Shown: one piece after another, positions 8,244 to 18,594 of the stretch
Layout: each line of letters begins with the position of its first letter
Position numbering within the stretch: the first letter of the stretch is position 1
DNA from: CAYJBP01 sp964372025
GTDB lineage: Bacteria > Bacillota > Dehalobacteriia > UBA4068
Assembly (NCBI GenBank): GCA_964372025.1
Contig: CAYJPF010000001.1
Coordinates: 1 to 64,000, forward strand
DNA length: 64,000 nucleotides
Direction: 5' to 3'
Position numbers and translations under genes: made by a program
The notes under the pieces: model-generated
The model's database searches: none
Seen by the model: only the letters and a program-made list of their open reading frames with translations
What the model was told of the DNA's origin: nothing

Positions 8244-9217
8244 TTCTCAAATTCTCCAATATCATTGATTGTTCCAGAAGGGGGTATGTCATCTTTGTGA
8301 TAGTATAGTAAATCGCAAAGCCATAATGGACTAGCATAAATAGACAATACTACATCGGACATATCAAAAGTTTCCCTTTCATATATATAGTCATTTATAA
8401 AATTTCCACCATTGTCTCTTATTTCGCATTTTAATTTTTCAACAAGTTCTTTATTCTTCAATACGCTATCTGCATACAATATATCAATATTATTACGTAA
8501 AATCAAAGAATTCGACATTGGGACAAATCTCTTAAAAAGCATTAACTCAAAATGATATTCTTTAAATATTATGCAAAACATAGGTTTATTTTTTGGAATT
8601 TCTCCTTTTCCTGAGAGCAATTTTAAAGAAATAATTCTATGACTTCCTTCGAGAACATAGTATTTACCATTTTGTTCTAATACAATTATTGGAAACCATG
8701 TTCCTTTTTTTGAAATATCTCTTCCTAATGCAAGCCTATCGTCTTTGACGTCCATAAGGAATTTGTTGCTTTTGTAAACATCCCATCTTTTATTCATCAT
8801 ATGTGGTCGTAAATATAGTTTGTCTAACCCAATGAATTTCATTTCAATATCATTATTATTTTGATATATATTTTTTAAGTTAAAATTTATATAATCATCA
8901 TAATATAATTTCATTATATCTTTTTGACTGTACTCTCTCTGAAATTCTCTTTTGTCATAAAAATAATCTATCGAATGATCGTTGATGCGTGTGTGCACTT
9001 TAGCTTCATTGTTTTCAATAATTAAAAATTTATTTTTCCCTTGCTCTGATGTGATATCATCAAACATACTATCGTCAGAATAAGTATATTTTATATCTGA
9101 TAGAGGGATGTTCTTGCGTTGAGATAATTTGCTTATATATTCATTAATATCCATATTGTTATTTTTATACATTGCATAAATTTGATTTGGATTATTTTTA
9201 TTATATATCGTTATCAT
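8228..9217 (-). CDS. ParB/Srx-like domain protein
   Basis: A 329-residue protein. Near residues 173-200 it has TWFPIIVLEQNGKYYVLEG followed by SHRIISLKLL: a beta strand followed by the (D/E)GxHR core of the ParB/sulfiredoxin fold (Glu190, Gly191, His193, Arg194). The rest (residues 1-130 and 215-329) has no recognisable domain. Members of this fold bind or cleave nucleotides, and some are small kinases, so an ATP- or CTP-using step in sugar handling is possible. It is the first gene of the cassette on the transcript, directly after a tail gene. Membership of the fold is likely; the reaction is open. Confidence 0.6.
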   Translation of the reverse strand: MITIYNKNNPNQIYAMYKNNNMDINEYISKLSQRKNIPLSDIKYTYSDDSMFDDITSEQGKNKFLIIENNEAKVHTRINDHSIDYFYDKREFQREYSQKDIMKLYYDDYINFNLKNIYQNNNDIEMKFIGLDKLYLRPHMMNKRWDVYKSNKFLMDVKDDRLALGRDISKKGTWFPIIVLEQNGKYYVLEGSHRIISLKLLSGKGEIPKNKPMFCIIFKEYHFELMLFKRFVPMSNSLILRNNIDILYADSVLKNKELVEKLKCEIRDNGGNFINDYIYERETFDMSDVVLSIYASPLWLCDLLYYHKDDIPPSGTINDIGEFEKWKET

Positions 9218-9232
9218 AATATCTCCTCTTTA

Positions 9233-10522
9233 TTATACAAATGAATATGAATATGTGCCTCCAAACTTAGCATCAATAATTTCAATTGTAGTATCAGCTA
9301 CTTTAATTTCCCAAATGCCTTCGCTTGGCAACATCAATGATGCTTCTGGAAATTGTGCTACTGTACTAATTACTTCGCTTCCATCTTTGAACGCCTTTAT
9401 AGTTGTACCAATTGTTGTATTTGAAAATAACACTATTGGAAGTTCAATGCTATATTTTTCATTAAACGATGTATTCAAATGCAAAACTAAATTTTCATTA
9501 TAATAAATTGACCATATTCCAACGTGTTCAAATTTAATATCTATATTATCTTTTGATGCATTATAGGTCTCAACAATGTCGCCTTGAATTACCTTTATTT
9601 GAGAATTTACAAGTAAATTTCCAATATATAATGTCGGAACTTCATCTGGCTTTATATCTTCATACTCGACAACTGACAAATCTCTTGCGTCATCAATTTG
9701 TATGTATTCAAAATCAACAGACACAGGTTGTTCTCCTATATTATCATTGACTTTATATGAAACACTCTGAATATCTACAATATATGAATTTCCCTTCCTG
9801 TCTTTTAGCAATTTTTTATTTCCATTTACAATAAATTTAGTGAATCTATCTTGTAATTCGACAGTGTTTATAAGTTTTGTGTCCAGTATTTGTGTCATCA
9901 AACAAGATACACTTCCTTTAGTATAATTTCTTTCGCCTATACTTACTTTTGAAAATTGAGTAAATCCATCATACTTATATTTGTCAATCACCTGTTCTTG
10001 AGTGCCTGAATTTACATTTGTATCAAATATAAACATATTTTCTAAGTCTGCATAAAAAAGATTTTTTGAATTATATAAATCATCAAATTCAAGAATATCA
10101 AAAATTACCCATCCTCCCCAACAACTTTTAACATCATCAACTAATATTGATGACGCATTTGCATCTTGTGTCTCAGGGAATATTAGATATTGATATTCTG
10201 ATTCATGAGCTATGTTGTAATCAATTATGCTGGTTTTAGATATAGGAACTCTTTGCACAAATTTAAATTGATTGTCTAAAACTCCTTTTTTATATACTGA
10301 CCACGAAACTAATGGTGAATTCAAAGTATCTACCAATCCTCCATTAATCCCTACACTAAAGTCAGCTAAGAACTTAGTTTCCTCATCCCACTCAGGAATA
10401 TAACCTATATTGTTAAATTTATTTTTATCTTTTATTTCTGAATTATCCACTATTCTTTCAATAGAATGTATATATCCTATTTTGGTTTCCCCATATATAG
10501 TAATTTTATTATATCCACTCAT
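9233..10522 (-). CDS. Tail/baseplate protein
   Basis: A 429-residue beta-rich protein that begins with YNKITIYGETKIGYIHSIER. There are no catalytic motifs. It contains WGGWVIFDILEF and IQIDDARDLSVVEYED and ends in a repeat-like small barrel (IWEIKVADTTIEIIDAKFGG). This and its position in the tail-tip operon, between the glycine-rich fibre gene and the cassette, suggest a tail-tip or distal tail component. A specific family cannot be named. Confidence 0.45.
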   Translation of the reverse strand: MSGYNKITIYGETKIGYIHSIERIVDNSEIKDKNKFNNIGYIPEWDEETKFLADFSVGINGGLVDTLNSPLVSWSVYKKGVLDNQFKFVQRVPISKTSIIDYNIAHESEYQYLIFPETQDANASSILVDDVKSCWGGWVIFDILEFDDLYNSKNLFYADLENMFIFDTNVNSGTQEQVIDKYKYDGFTQFSKVSIGERNYTKGSVSCLMTQILDTKLINTVELQDRFTKFIVNGNKKLLKDRKGNSYIVDIQSVSYKVNDNIGEQPVSVDFEYIQIDDARDLSVVEYEDIKPDEVPTLYIGNLLVNSQIKVIQGDIVETYNASKDNIDIKFEHVGIWSIYYNENLVLHLNTSFNEKYSIELPIVLFSNTTIGTTIKAFKDGSEVISTVAQFPEASLMLPSEGIWEIKVADTTIEIIDAKFGGTYSYSFV

Positions 10523-10545
10523 AAGCTATTCAATACCTCTCCTCT

Positions 10546-11799
10546 CTATGGATCTAATGGAAGAATTATAGCAATAGCTCCTTGACCACCTGCTCCTCCA
10601 CTTGGAGTAGCATACGAGCCTCCCTGTCCGCCTCCATAGCCTCCTCCACCAGTTGCCCATCTTGCATTTGTTGCCGATATGTTTGACGGACCTCCAGCTC
10701 CACCTTGTCCTAGCCAACCATTGCCTTTTCCACCAGGAATTATTACTAAGTCCTCTGCTCCATCACCACTTTGACCTGGAGACGCTTCTCCACCTTCGAA
10801 GCCACCTGCTCCTCCATACATAGCAAATGACATTTGATATGTAGATGATGTCCCATTCGTAGCCCTAATTAAAAATGGGTCGTTCAAATCTATACTTTCC
10901 CCTTGATCTGTTCTTACCCATTCTGATACACCGTCACTTATTATGTATACTTCGGCTTGAATTCCCTTTAATGCTACATAATCTCCAAAAATTGTATTTG
11001 CTCCTGCGTTTATACTGTACTTTATTTCCTGACCAGGTGTAACACTTAAAATAAAATTACGATATTGTCCTGCTCCTCCTCCAGCCCATCTGTTGGAATA
11101 AAATGCATAATTTGGTGCAGCGTTATAGAATATATCATCTCCGCCTCCGCCAACCATCTGTACAAAAATCCAATTTTGTTTTATATCCAATGGGACAGTC
11201 CAAAAATTAGTTCCTATATTTGTCAGAGCAATTCTATCTTCATTAAATACATCTAAAAATCCTGGAGTATCTCTTAGCAACGATGTCTTGCCTGGAGTAT
11301 CTAGTACATTCTGCAATGCTTCACGAGACCTTCTATATATATCAAATGGAAGCGTATTTAATATAGACGACGCATAAGGACTTTTGTTGACAAGAGCAAC
11401 TAAAACAGAAACTGATATATACTCATCGTATGCCAAACCATTAGAAGTAATATCTGATAAGCTATCGCATTTAGATAAATTTTCAAACAAATATATGGTT
11501 TTACTTAAGCCTACATACCAAGCATACATAGCCATCTGTTTCCCAATAGCACTAACTTCAATAACATTATTTTTTCCAAAGGCTATATCTAAAATATTAG
11601 GATCGGTCTCACTACAAAAAATTTGATATGAAATTAAATTTTCAAATCTTTTAAATTTTAATCCATCATTTAAATTATATCCCGATGGAATATCGGTTGA
11701 GCTATTTGTAGAAATATACCTATTATTCGAATTATCAAGTTTATTTATACCTTCCCTTATATATGTGGAATTATCATTTTCATTTATTTGTATTTTCAT
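10546..11799 (-). CDS. Glycine-rich tail fibre (receptor-binding-type) protein
   Basis: A 417-residue protein. The N-terminal 220 residues share a module with the next gene (DIAFGKNNV, then a GLQLAMAGWY-like stretch, then SPYASSILNTL). The C-terminus is very glycine-rich: GGAGGFEGG, then GGKGNGWLGQGGAGG, then GGGGYGGGQGG and GGAGGQGAI. Such tips are typical of phage receptor-binding fibres, where Gly-rich loops form the adhesive tip. The role is inference from composition and position in the tail module. Confidence 0.6.
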   Translation of the reverse strand: MKIQINENDNSTYIREGINKLDNSNNRYISTNSSTDIPSGYNLNDGLKFKRFENLISYQIFCSETDPNILDIAFGKNNVIEVSAIGKQMAMYAWYVGLSKTIYLFENLSKCDSLSDITSNGLAYDEYISVSVLVALVNKSPYASSILNTLPFDIYRRSREALQNVLDTPGKTSLLRDTPGFLDVFNEDRIALTNIGTNFWTVPLDIKQNWIFVQMVGGGGDDIFYNAAPNYAFYSNRWAGGGAGQYRNFILSVTPGQEIKYSINAGANTIFGDYVALKGIQAEVYIISDGVSEWVRTDQGESIDLNDPFLIRATNGTSSTYQMSFAMYGGAGGFEGGEASPGQSGDGAEDLVIIPGGKGNGWLGQGGAGGPSNISATNARWATGGGGYGGGQGGSYATPSGGAGGQGAIAIILPLDP

Positions 11800-11811
11800 A
11801 AATTCAGCCCC

Positions 11812-12267
11812 CTATAATGTTCCCAATATAGATGTGGCGAATGGACTTAAATTTACAATTGCCTTTAAATTTACGCTTGATTTAAGCTCATTAAACGCAG
11901 ATGTATTATCTTTAATAGTTTGAAGGCTACCGCATTTTCGTAGTTCGTTATATGGGAATGCACTTCTACTTTCTCCTTTGTACCATCCTGCCATAGCTAA
12001 TTGCAATCCTATTCCAACAACTAAATCGACATTATTTTTCCCAAAAGCTATATCTAATTTAGTTGCATTTGTATCATATGCAAAAACCATATATGATGAC
12101 AAATTATTATTAGCGGACAATATAGAATCTACAGATGCAGTTGCAACATTTTGACCATAAAGTGTCGCTATTTCATCTGAAACTTTGATATTTTCAGCAT
12201 AGGAAAGGGAGTTTATCTTAGCTCTTACTTCACTCCCACTATCTGTTGCTTCAATTGGTATATACAT
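11812..12267 (-). CDS. Paralogue of the glycine-rich fibre's N-terminal module
   Basis: A 151-residue protein aligning with about residues 55-190 of the protein encoded at 10546-11799: IKVSDEIATLYG, then NATKLDIAFGKNNV, GIGLQLAMAGWY, LRKCGSLQTI and LSPFATSILGTL are matched there by DPNILDIAFGKNNV, AIGKQMAMYAWY, LSKCDSLSDI and KSPYASSILNTL. It ends exactly where the longer protein goes on, with no glycine tail. It looks like a tandem duplication or a split short version, perhaps a fibre collar subunit. Its product probably is made with the longer fibre, as both lie in one operon. Confidence 0.55.
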   Translation of the reverse strand: MYIPIEATDSGSEVRAKINSLSYAENIKVSDEIATLYGQNVATASVDSILSANNNLSSYMVFAYDTNATKLDIAFGKNNVDLVVGIGLQLAMAGWYKGESRSAFPYNELRKCGSLQTIKDNTSAFNELKSSVNLKAIVNLSPFATSILGTL

Positions 12268-12282
12268 ATATTCACCACCTTA

Positions 12283-13722
12283 TTATTTATTTAATTTATT
12301 TATAACAACTCTTGTTGGCAACAAAAATATTTGCCACCATGAGTCATATAGACTATCTTCTCCACGTTCTGTCCAATATTTGGAATCACTCCACGATTCA
12401 CTATCTTCCCAAATATAATTTGTATTAACAACTGGAACACCAGAATCTGTCAATATCCAATTTGTACCTTCTGATTGTACTGTTATTTCTCCCTTATATT
12501 TGTCATCAATATTATATTTAAATACACCATATTCAAAACTAACTATATAAAATTCGTTTGTCAATAAATTTTCTAATTTGATTATATCCCCTGAAAAATT
12601 TTTTGAAATATTGCACAATAAATATGTGGTTGAATTTTCATCAACTGTCACTCCTTCAATGGGGGTTTCGATATAATATTCTACCTTAGATTTGTCTTTT
12701 AAATTCAAAACACCTTTATTTGGAGAAATCTCGTTTTTAGAAATTGTATATAGAACATCTTCTTCGCCACTGGCAATTCCTAAATTCAATAATGGTTGCT
12801 CCCATTTTATTTCTAAGGCACTTTTTTCACGAATAAATTCTGTAGATGCAAGTAAAGACAAATTTGTCTGCTGATAATCTACTGAAAAGCTCTCTGTGGT
12901 TTTTAAGATATATCCATCTTGATTTTCAATGATTAATTCAATAGTATATTCTTCATCTGTTAATAAATTATCAACTTGAAAATTGATATCATTGTCATTC
13001 TGTTGTCCACTTGTAGATATAACTTCTTCTCTATTATATAAATTCCATGTATAATATCTCCAGTCAACATTCTGTTCTTGAGAATAAGATCCAGAGAAAG
13101 TATATGAATTAGATTTTATAACGTCGACGCTATTTATTATCGAAATGTTTGGTGTAGATCTTCCTCTGAGATAAAAGTCATCACTTATAATATAGTTTGA
13201 AAGAATAGTATAAGCATCTCCAACAGCTGGAGAAAATGACAATGGTGTTGAAAAGGTTATTTTCCCTGTGGAGTTATCATACGCAGATATTAAGTGAATT
13301 TCATTTCTTATTCTCACATACATTCCTGCTTTAATTGCTGAATTTGCATAATTTTCATAATTTTTACGCACATATAATGTAGTTGTATTTCCAGCAGTAG
13401 GACAAAACCCAGATGTCACCCATATATCTGGAATAGATTCATAAAGTGTGATATTCCATATATAGTCTTCTCCGTTATTTAACAAATTTTTCGTTGTTGC
13501 ATAAATGTTGAAATCATCATTATTGTATAACGGTGATACCAAAGCAACCTTACCTGTATTAACTTTTGTCGCATTGTTTAAATCTTTCACAATAATTTGT
13601 GCGTGTGTTACTGATGTGCTTCCAGAAGCATTGATAGAACCTGTAAATTCTACTCCATTTGAAACATCGACATCAGACAAATGTGGCGATACGAAAGAAG
13701 GTTCAAATAATATAGTAATCAC
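12283..13722 (-). CDS. Tail protein with fibronectin-III-like repeats
   Basis: A 479-residue beta-rich protein. It has repeated sandwich-like segments such as SHAQIIVKD, YTFSGSY, YYTWNLYNREE and EEYTIELIIENQDGYILKTTE, which fit fibronectin-III-like or Ig-like decorations that are common in Gram-positive phage tail tips. It is the first gene downstream of the tape measure, with a terminator hairpin in between. A tail-tip or baseplate-decoration function is likely; the precise family is not clear. Confidence 0.5.
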   Translation of the reverse strand: MITILFEPSFVSPHLSDVDVSNGVEFTGSINASGSTSVTHAQIIVKDLNNATKVNTGKVALVSPLYNNDDFNIYATTKNLLNNGEDYIWNITLYESIPDIWVTSGFCPTAGNTTTLYVRKNYENYANSAIKAGMYVRIRNEIHLISAYDNSTGKITFSTPLSFSPAVGDAYTILSNYIISDDFYLRGRSTPNISIINSVDVIKSNSYTFSGSYSQEQNVDWRYYTWNLYNREEVISTSGQQNDNDINFQVDNLLTDEEYTIELIIENQDGYILKTTESFSVDYQQTNLSLLASTEFIREKSALEIKWEQPLLNLGIASGEEDVLYTISKNEISPNKGVLNLKDKSKVEYYIETPIEGVTVDENSTTYLLCNISKNFSGDIIKLENLLTNEFYIVSFEYGVFKYNIDDKYKGEITVQSEGTNWILTDSGVPVVNTNYIWEDSESWSDSKYWTERGEDSLYDSWWQIFLLPTRVVINKLNK

Positions 13723-13740
13723 CTACCTTTTTCTATGTTT

Positions 13741-13780
13741 AAAAAATTAAGGTGAATAAAATAATTCTTTTATCCACCTT
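13741..13780 (-). terminator. Rho-independent terminator after the tape measure
   Basis: On the minus strand a stem (AAGGTGGATAAAA paired with TTTTATTCACCTT, with one mismatch) is followed by a run of T after AA. It lies between the tape measure stop and the next gene and should weaken transcription into the tail-tip genes. Confidence 0.7.
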
Positions 13781-13802
13781 TTAACTTAACTTATTATTTT
13801 TA

Positions 13803-16800
13803 TTATTGACGTCCTGTGACAGCAACTAAATTTCTCATTTGATTTATAAAATCATTTGCATCATTTGCTGTTACTGACATATTTGCTATATTCACTGAAT
13901 TGTCATTCTGATTAGAGTGAGTATTGCTAACAGAACTCATACTATTCATCATTGATGGTAACATCAAATCCCTCATAGCTTTTGCCCCATTATTCATTTG
14001 TTCTTGAGTAAGAACTCCCTCTCCTTTTAATGCTCTAACAAAAATTTCTTTTTGCGGATCAATAGGAACGTCTCCTAATAATCCAGATTCTATGCCATCA
14101 TGTCTCCATACATCTTTAGACGCAGAAGATGAGCTCGATGAACTACTAGCTGTTGCTGGCTTAGTTGGTTTTGACCCAGTAGAGGTTGCTTTGCCTGAAC
14201 TCGATGATGAACTAGATGAGCTAGATGATCCACCTACTTTTGTAGATGTATAATCCCCACCTATTCCACCTGTAATTTCATAGTCTCCACCATCTGTATG
14301 AATTATTGTTCCTGCTGGAAGTCCATATGTTTGAGTTTTCCCATCTTTAAAATCAACTTGAACTTTCCCAACTCCAGGAACTGTAGCCCAACCTTTTGTC
14401 ATGCTTGAGTCAACAGATGCGGAGTTCCCACTTGAACCATAAATACTAGAACTATCTTTAGTTGCTGTATCTTGAACATCTAATAATGAATTTTGTGCTT
14501 GCTGAACATCTTCATACGCACTAATCATCTTATCACGATAATTTTCAATTGCACTTATTTCACGATTCAAAAGAGCTTCTCTTTCACCAACACCTAGCAT
14601 TGTATCTAATGTGAGCTCACGTTGAACCTCTTGATAAGTTTCAGGTATATCTTTTAAAGCATCAATATAATCTTCCCACTGATCAATTTCAAAATCAACT
14701 TCTGCAATTTGAGCATCAGCTTCAGCATCATTGATTTCTTGTTGTTTATCAAATTCAGCTTGCTTATCTGATTCCCAAACCCATCCTTTATCTTCGTGAT
14801 ATACTCTTTGAGTACGCTGACCTTGTATAAGTGCTAATTCAGCTTTCAACTGATCGACAGTCATACGTTGCATTTCAAGTTGAATTTCTTTTAATTTATT
14901 TCGTTTTTCATCAGCATCAGTTATTAGATCTAATTCAGCTTTTTGTTGCTTAATATAGTCTATTTGAGATTGGAATTGATTAGCAAGATTATCGTCTCCA
15001 CCCATTATAGCTTCAGCTTTATCTTTTTCTAAATCAACAATGGTAGTGTTTAAATCTTTTATTCCTTCAAGAATTTCTTTTTGTTTTTCTAAAGGTTCGA
15101 TTTTCTCCCTAGTTATCATATCTTCTATGATATCTGGAATTCCCTCGTATGCATCTTTGATTTCTTCAATAAGTTCTAAATTTTGCTCTTGAAGATCAAT
15201 CCATTCTTCAGTACTTTCAATTATCTCATTAATATATAGAGCTGGATTTTCCATATCTCTATATCTATCAGCACGAGATTCTTCTATATCTTGAAGTTGT
15301 TTATTGTAGTTGATTTGTTCTTTAATTTCATCTAGCCAATCAGAATCTCCTTCTTCAGCAGAGTTCTTCCTAGTTTCAGACAATCCTCTTTGATATTCAA
15401 CAATACCTTTTCTATAATCTGAAGCATCTTCAATCTGAGTAATTTTAACTTGACGAATTTCTTCATTAGCATCCATCCAAGCACTTTGGAGTTCGGCTAT
15501 TTCAGTAGCGTACTTTTCTGCTCCATCTGGAAGACTTCTTAAATATTCAGCTTGTTCGTGAGAAAGAGTTTTTATTTGCTCATAATAGCCTATTTGTTTT
15601 TCTAATTCATCATTCCAAGCTATCGAACCTATTTCGAAGTTTTTTTGAATATTCTCAGATATTTTAAGCATATGCTCTAATGCTTTTATAGCATTATCAT
15701 ATTCATCTAATATATCGTCGCTTCCACTATCCTCTTCATCGGTACTGCTAACATCGAGACCACCTGGATTTGTGTCAATTCCAGAAAGAGGGCTTCCTCC
15801 AGCTCCAGCTGAGAAATGACCTACTTTTTCAACGCCAAATATCTCATCTGTAACATCTTTAAGAGAGTTTCCAACCATTTTAAGAAGTGAGTCATTTTTT
15901 ATACCAGATAGCATATTAGAGATACTGCCTGATTTACTTCCACCAGAAATAGTAATTTCTCCGCCCTTTGTTATCCAGTCCATAACACTTGATGTAGATG
16001 GAGTGATAGTTAGTGTGACACTAAAATGTTTAATTAGATCCGATAGAGATGTAAATAATCCTTCTACTGCTGTAGCAACTCTTTGCATTTTTTCGCCAAC
16101 AGTTTCAGCTACGGCATCCATAATAACATTGGTATTATCAGCAACATCATACAGCGATTCGTCAGCTAAACTTTCTACATTATCTAGCTCATTACCCATC
16201 TTGTCAAATAATTTAATATCTTTTTCGTCAAGCAATTCTAATACTGCTTTATCAGCTTCTTTTGTTTCGGCGAAAAATTTCGCTACATCGTTTGTAGCTT
16301 TTTCGTAGTCGACAGTCCCAACATCGTCTTGAGAAAAATTCATTTCTCCTGCATTATTAAGATTTTCATTTAGATATGCTTGATTTTTAGCTACCGCATC
16401 TATCCATCCAGCATATTTCGCCATTTCTGCTTGAGCATCTTTAACTTCATCAGTTTGAGCCTCAATTACTTCATTTGTTTCTCTGGTTGCTTTAGATGCT
16501 TCCGTTTCTACCTCAATATATTTACGAGTCCATCCAAGTTGAGCATCGTAAGTAGTTTCCCACGTACTTACTTCACGTTCATATTCTGGCTTATCATATT
16601 TTACTATTGAAGATGCGTCTATTATATTACCAGTGTCTTTATACATATTGTTGAATAAATCTACACCAGTCATATCCCCAGCATTATAGCTGTCTATAGA
16701 ATAATTATATATTCCTTGTATATTTTGGGCAAATGCACCAAATAAAGCTTGCAAAGACTCTCCTGCTTCTGTGCCATCTTCATATATCTTGCTAAAGTCA

Positions 16801-18594
16801 ATGCTATTTAAGTAACTTTGAATATTATTGCTATAATCTTCAATGCTTATTTCTGAATTTGTTAGTTTCTCATTAAGGGATTTTATATCTGCTCCAATTT
16901 CCTCTATAGGGATATATTGAGTATCTTTAAATACATCGAGCTTGATAGGAACTTTTATTTCCATGCCTTTGTATTGTTTCAAAGCATTGTCAATATCCTC
17001 ATTAGTCAATTGCGTAAAACTGAATGTAGGTGTAATTTGAACATCTATTCCCATTTTAGCTAAACTGTTTTGAAGCTGTCTTTGAATATTGTCAGCCATC
17101 ATTTGCTGACTTGTATCACCAAGATACAGCGAATTTAGGTCTTCAAATATTGTCAGGTATTTATCTGTTATTTCTTTATTTAAAGTATTTGATTCATCTG
17201 TTAGAGTTTGTGCTAATTCTCTATCCCCATCAATAATAGCTTGTTCTGCTTTATCAACTGTGTCAAGATAATCACGAACCAAAATATCTATTTCTGCAAT
17301 ACGATTTGTTTTAGTTGTACCAAACCCTGTTGCAAAACCATCCATAAATCCTGTGTTATCTTGGTTTTTATTGTCAACAGATACAGTTTGATCCATCAAA
17401 GCTTTCTCAGCCATATCTGCTGTAAGAGTAGATGTGACTGCATGATTTTGCTTTTGTAACTCTAGTGTATTTTGAAGTAATGCATTTTGTCTTTCTAAAT
17501 TTGAAAGCTCTGTTTGATCTGTTAGGTTTAGAGGTCCAGATTCTTTTAATAGAGCCATTCTTTCTTGAATTTCTTCAAGCTGCCTTTCTGTACTAGAAAG
17601 TTCTGATTCAAGATCTGAAAGTTCCTCATTCATTCCAGCTAAAGCTTCTCTATTTTCTTCTGTTGTTACAGTAAGTTTATCTACAGCCCATATGATGCCA
17701 TATAGAGCCACCATTCCTGCTACAACTTGAAGGATAGGAGACCTCATAAATGTAGCTCCTAGAGCTTTCATACTTTTATTTAGTTTTCCTGTTGTTACTG
17801 CTGTTGCACCTTGAGCTTTATCTAATTGCTTAGTTGCGTTAGATTGATCGACAATAGCTTGTCTTAAGTCTTCACTTTGTAGTTTGGTGCTATTCAATGC
17901 ATCATCTAAAAATTCTGCTGAAAATCCACCTTTAGATAGTATGTCTTTTTGTTTTTCAATGTCTTTAAGTCCATTGAGCATACCTATAAGATCATCACTT
18001 GTTTTAGATACTTCAAATAAGTTTTTACCTGTGAAATATCCTCCTTGAATCACGTTTCCAATTTGAGATAACGCATCACCATAGGCAACTAAGTTATTTA
18101 CTCCACTTTTTGTAGCTGGAATAAGTTTCCCTAAGAATAGAGTTCCTATAGCTCCTCCTACTGGTGCTAATACACTAGGAGTTTCTGCGATAGCATTTAG
18201 CATTTGTCCAAATCCAGTTGCTACATCTAAGGTTTGTTTGTAGAGTGCTTCAAATCCTGGTTGATATGCTATTTGTTGGAACGTTGATATCATAGTATTG
18301 GTTTTCGCTTCAATACTATCTAAATACACTTCATATTTTTGTGCTGCTGAACCTGCTGCATTATAGGCAGATTCATTATATTCTAATACTTTGTTGTAAT
18401 TATTAAAAGCGGCACGTAAATTTTCGGCTTGTCTTACGCCTGCGAGAGCCGTTACTATCGCATTCTTTGTTAAATCATCGTAGTTTTCCCATTGCATTCC
18501 TACTTCATTTAACACATCTCCCATTTCACGCCATTCATTTTCAGATGTACGAACAGCTATTCCAAGAGATGAAAGGGTTTTTTCTACATCATTA
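13803..18594 (-). CDS. Tail tape measure protein, exon 3 (C-terminal 1,597 codons)
   Basis: Third exon of the tape measure, the first base of which completes the codon split by intron 2. It starts with NDVEKTLSSLGIAVRTSENEW and MGDVLNEVGMQWENYDDL..NAIVTALAGVRQ, the standard run of TP901-type tape measures directly after the (E)TGE(P/S)(I/L) ended by exon 2. Long coiled-coil regions follow, with a hydrophobic segment near RSPILQVVAGMVALYGIIWAV and Ser-rich linkers near the end. The apparent free ORF begins with a GTG at 18611 that belongs to the intron and is an artefact. It ends in a hinge rich in Ser, Asn and Gln. The spliced protein (exons 1+2+3) has 2,321 codons (2,320 residues), which by the usual tail-ruler scaling means a very long tail. 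Confidence 0.9.

Noticed and set aside
10526..10717. Arg/Trp-rich frame in the glycine-rich fibre region
   Set aside because: It is a shadow of the Gly-rich coding sequence in another frame, with no ribosome binding site.
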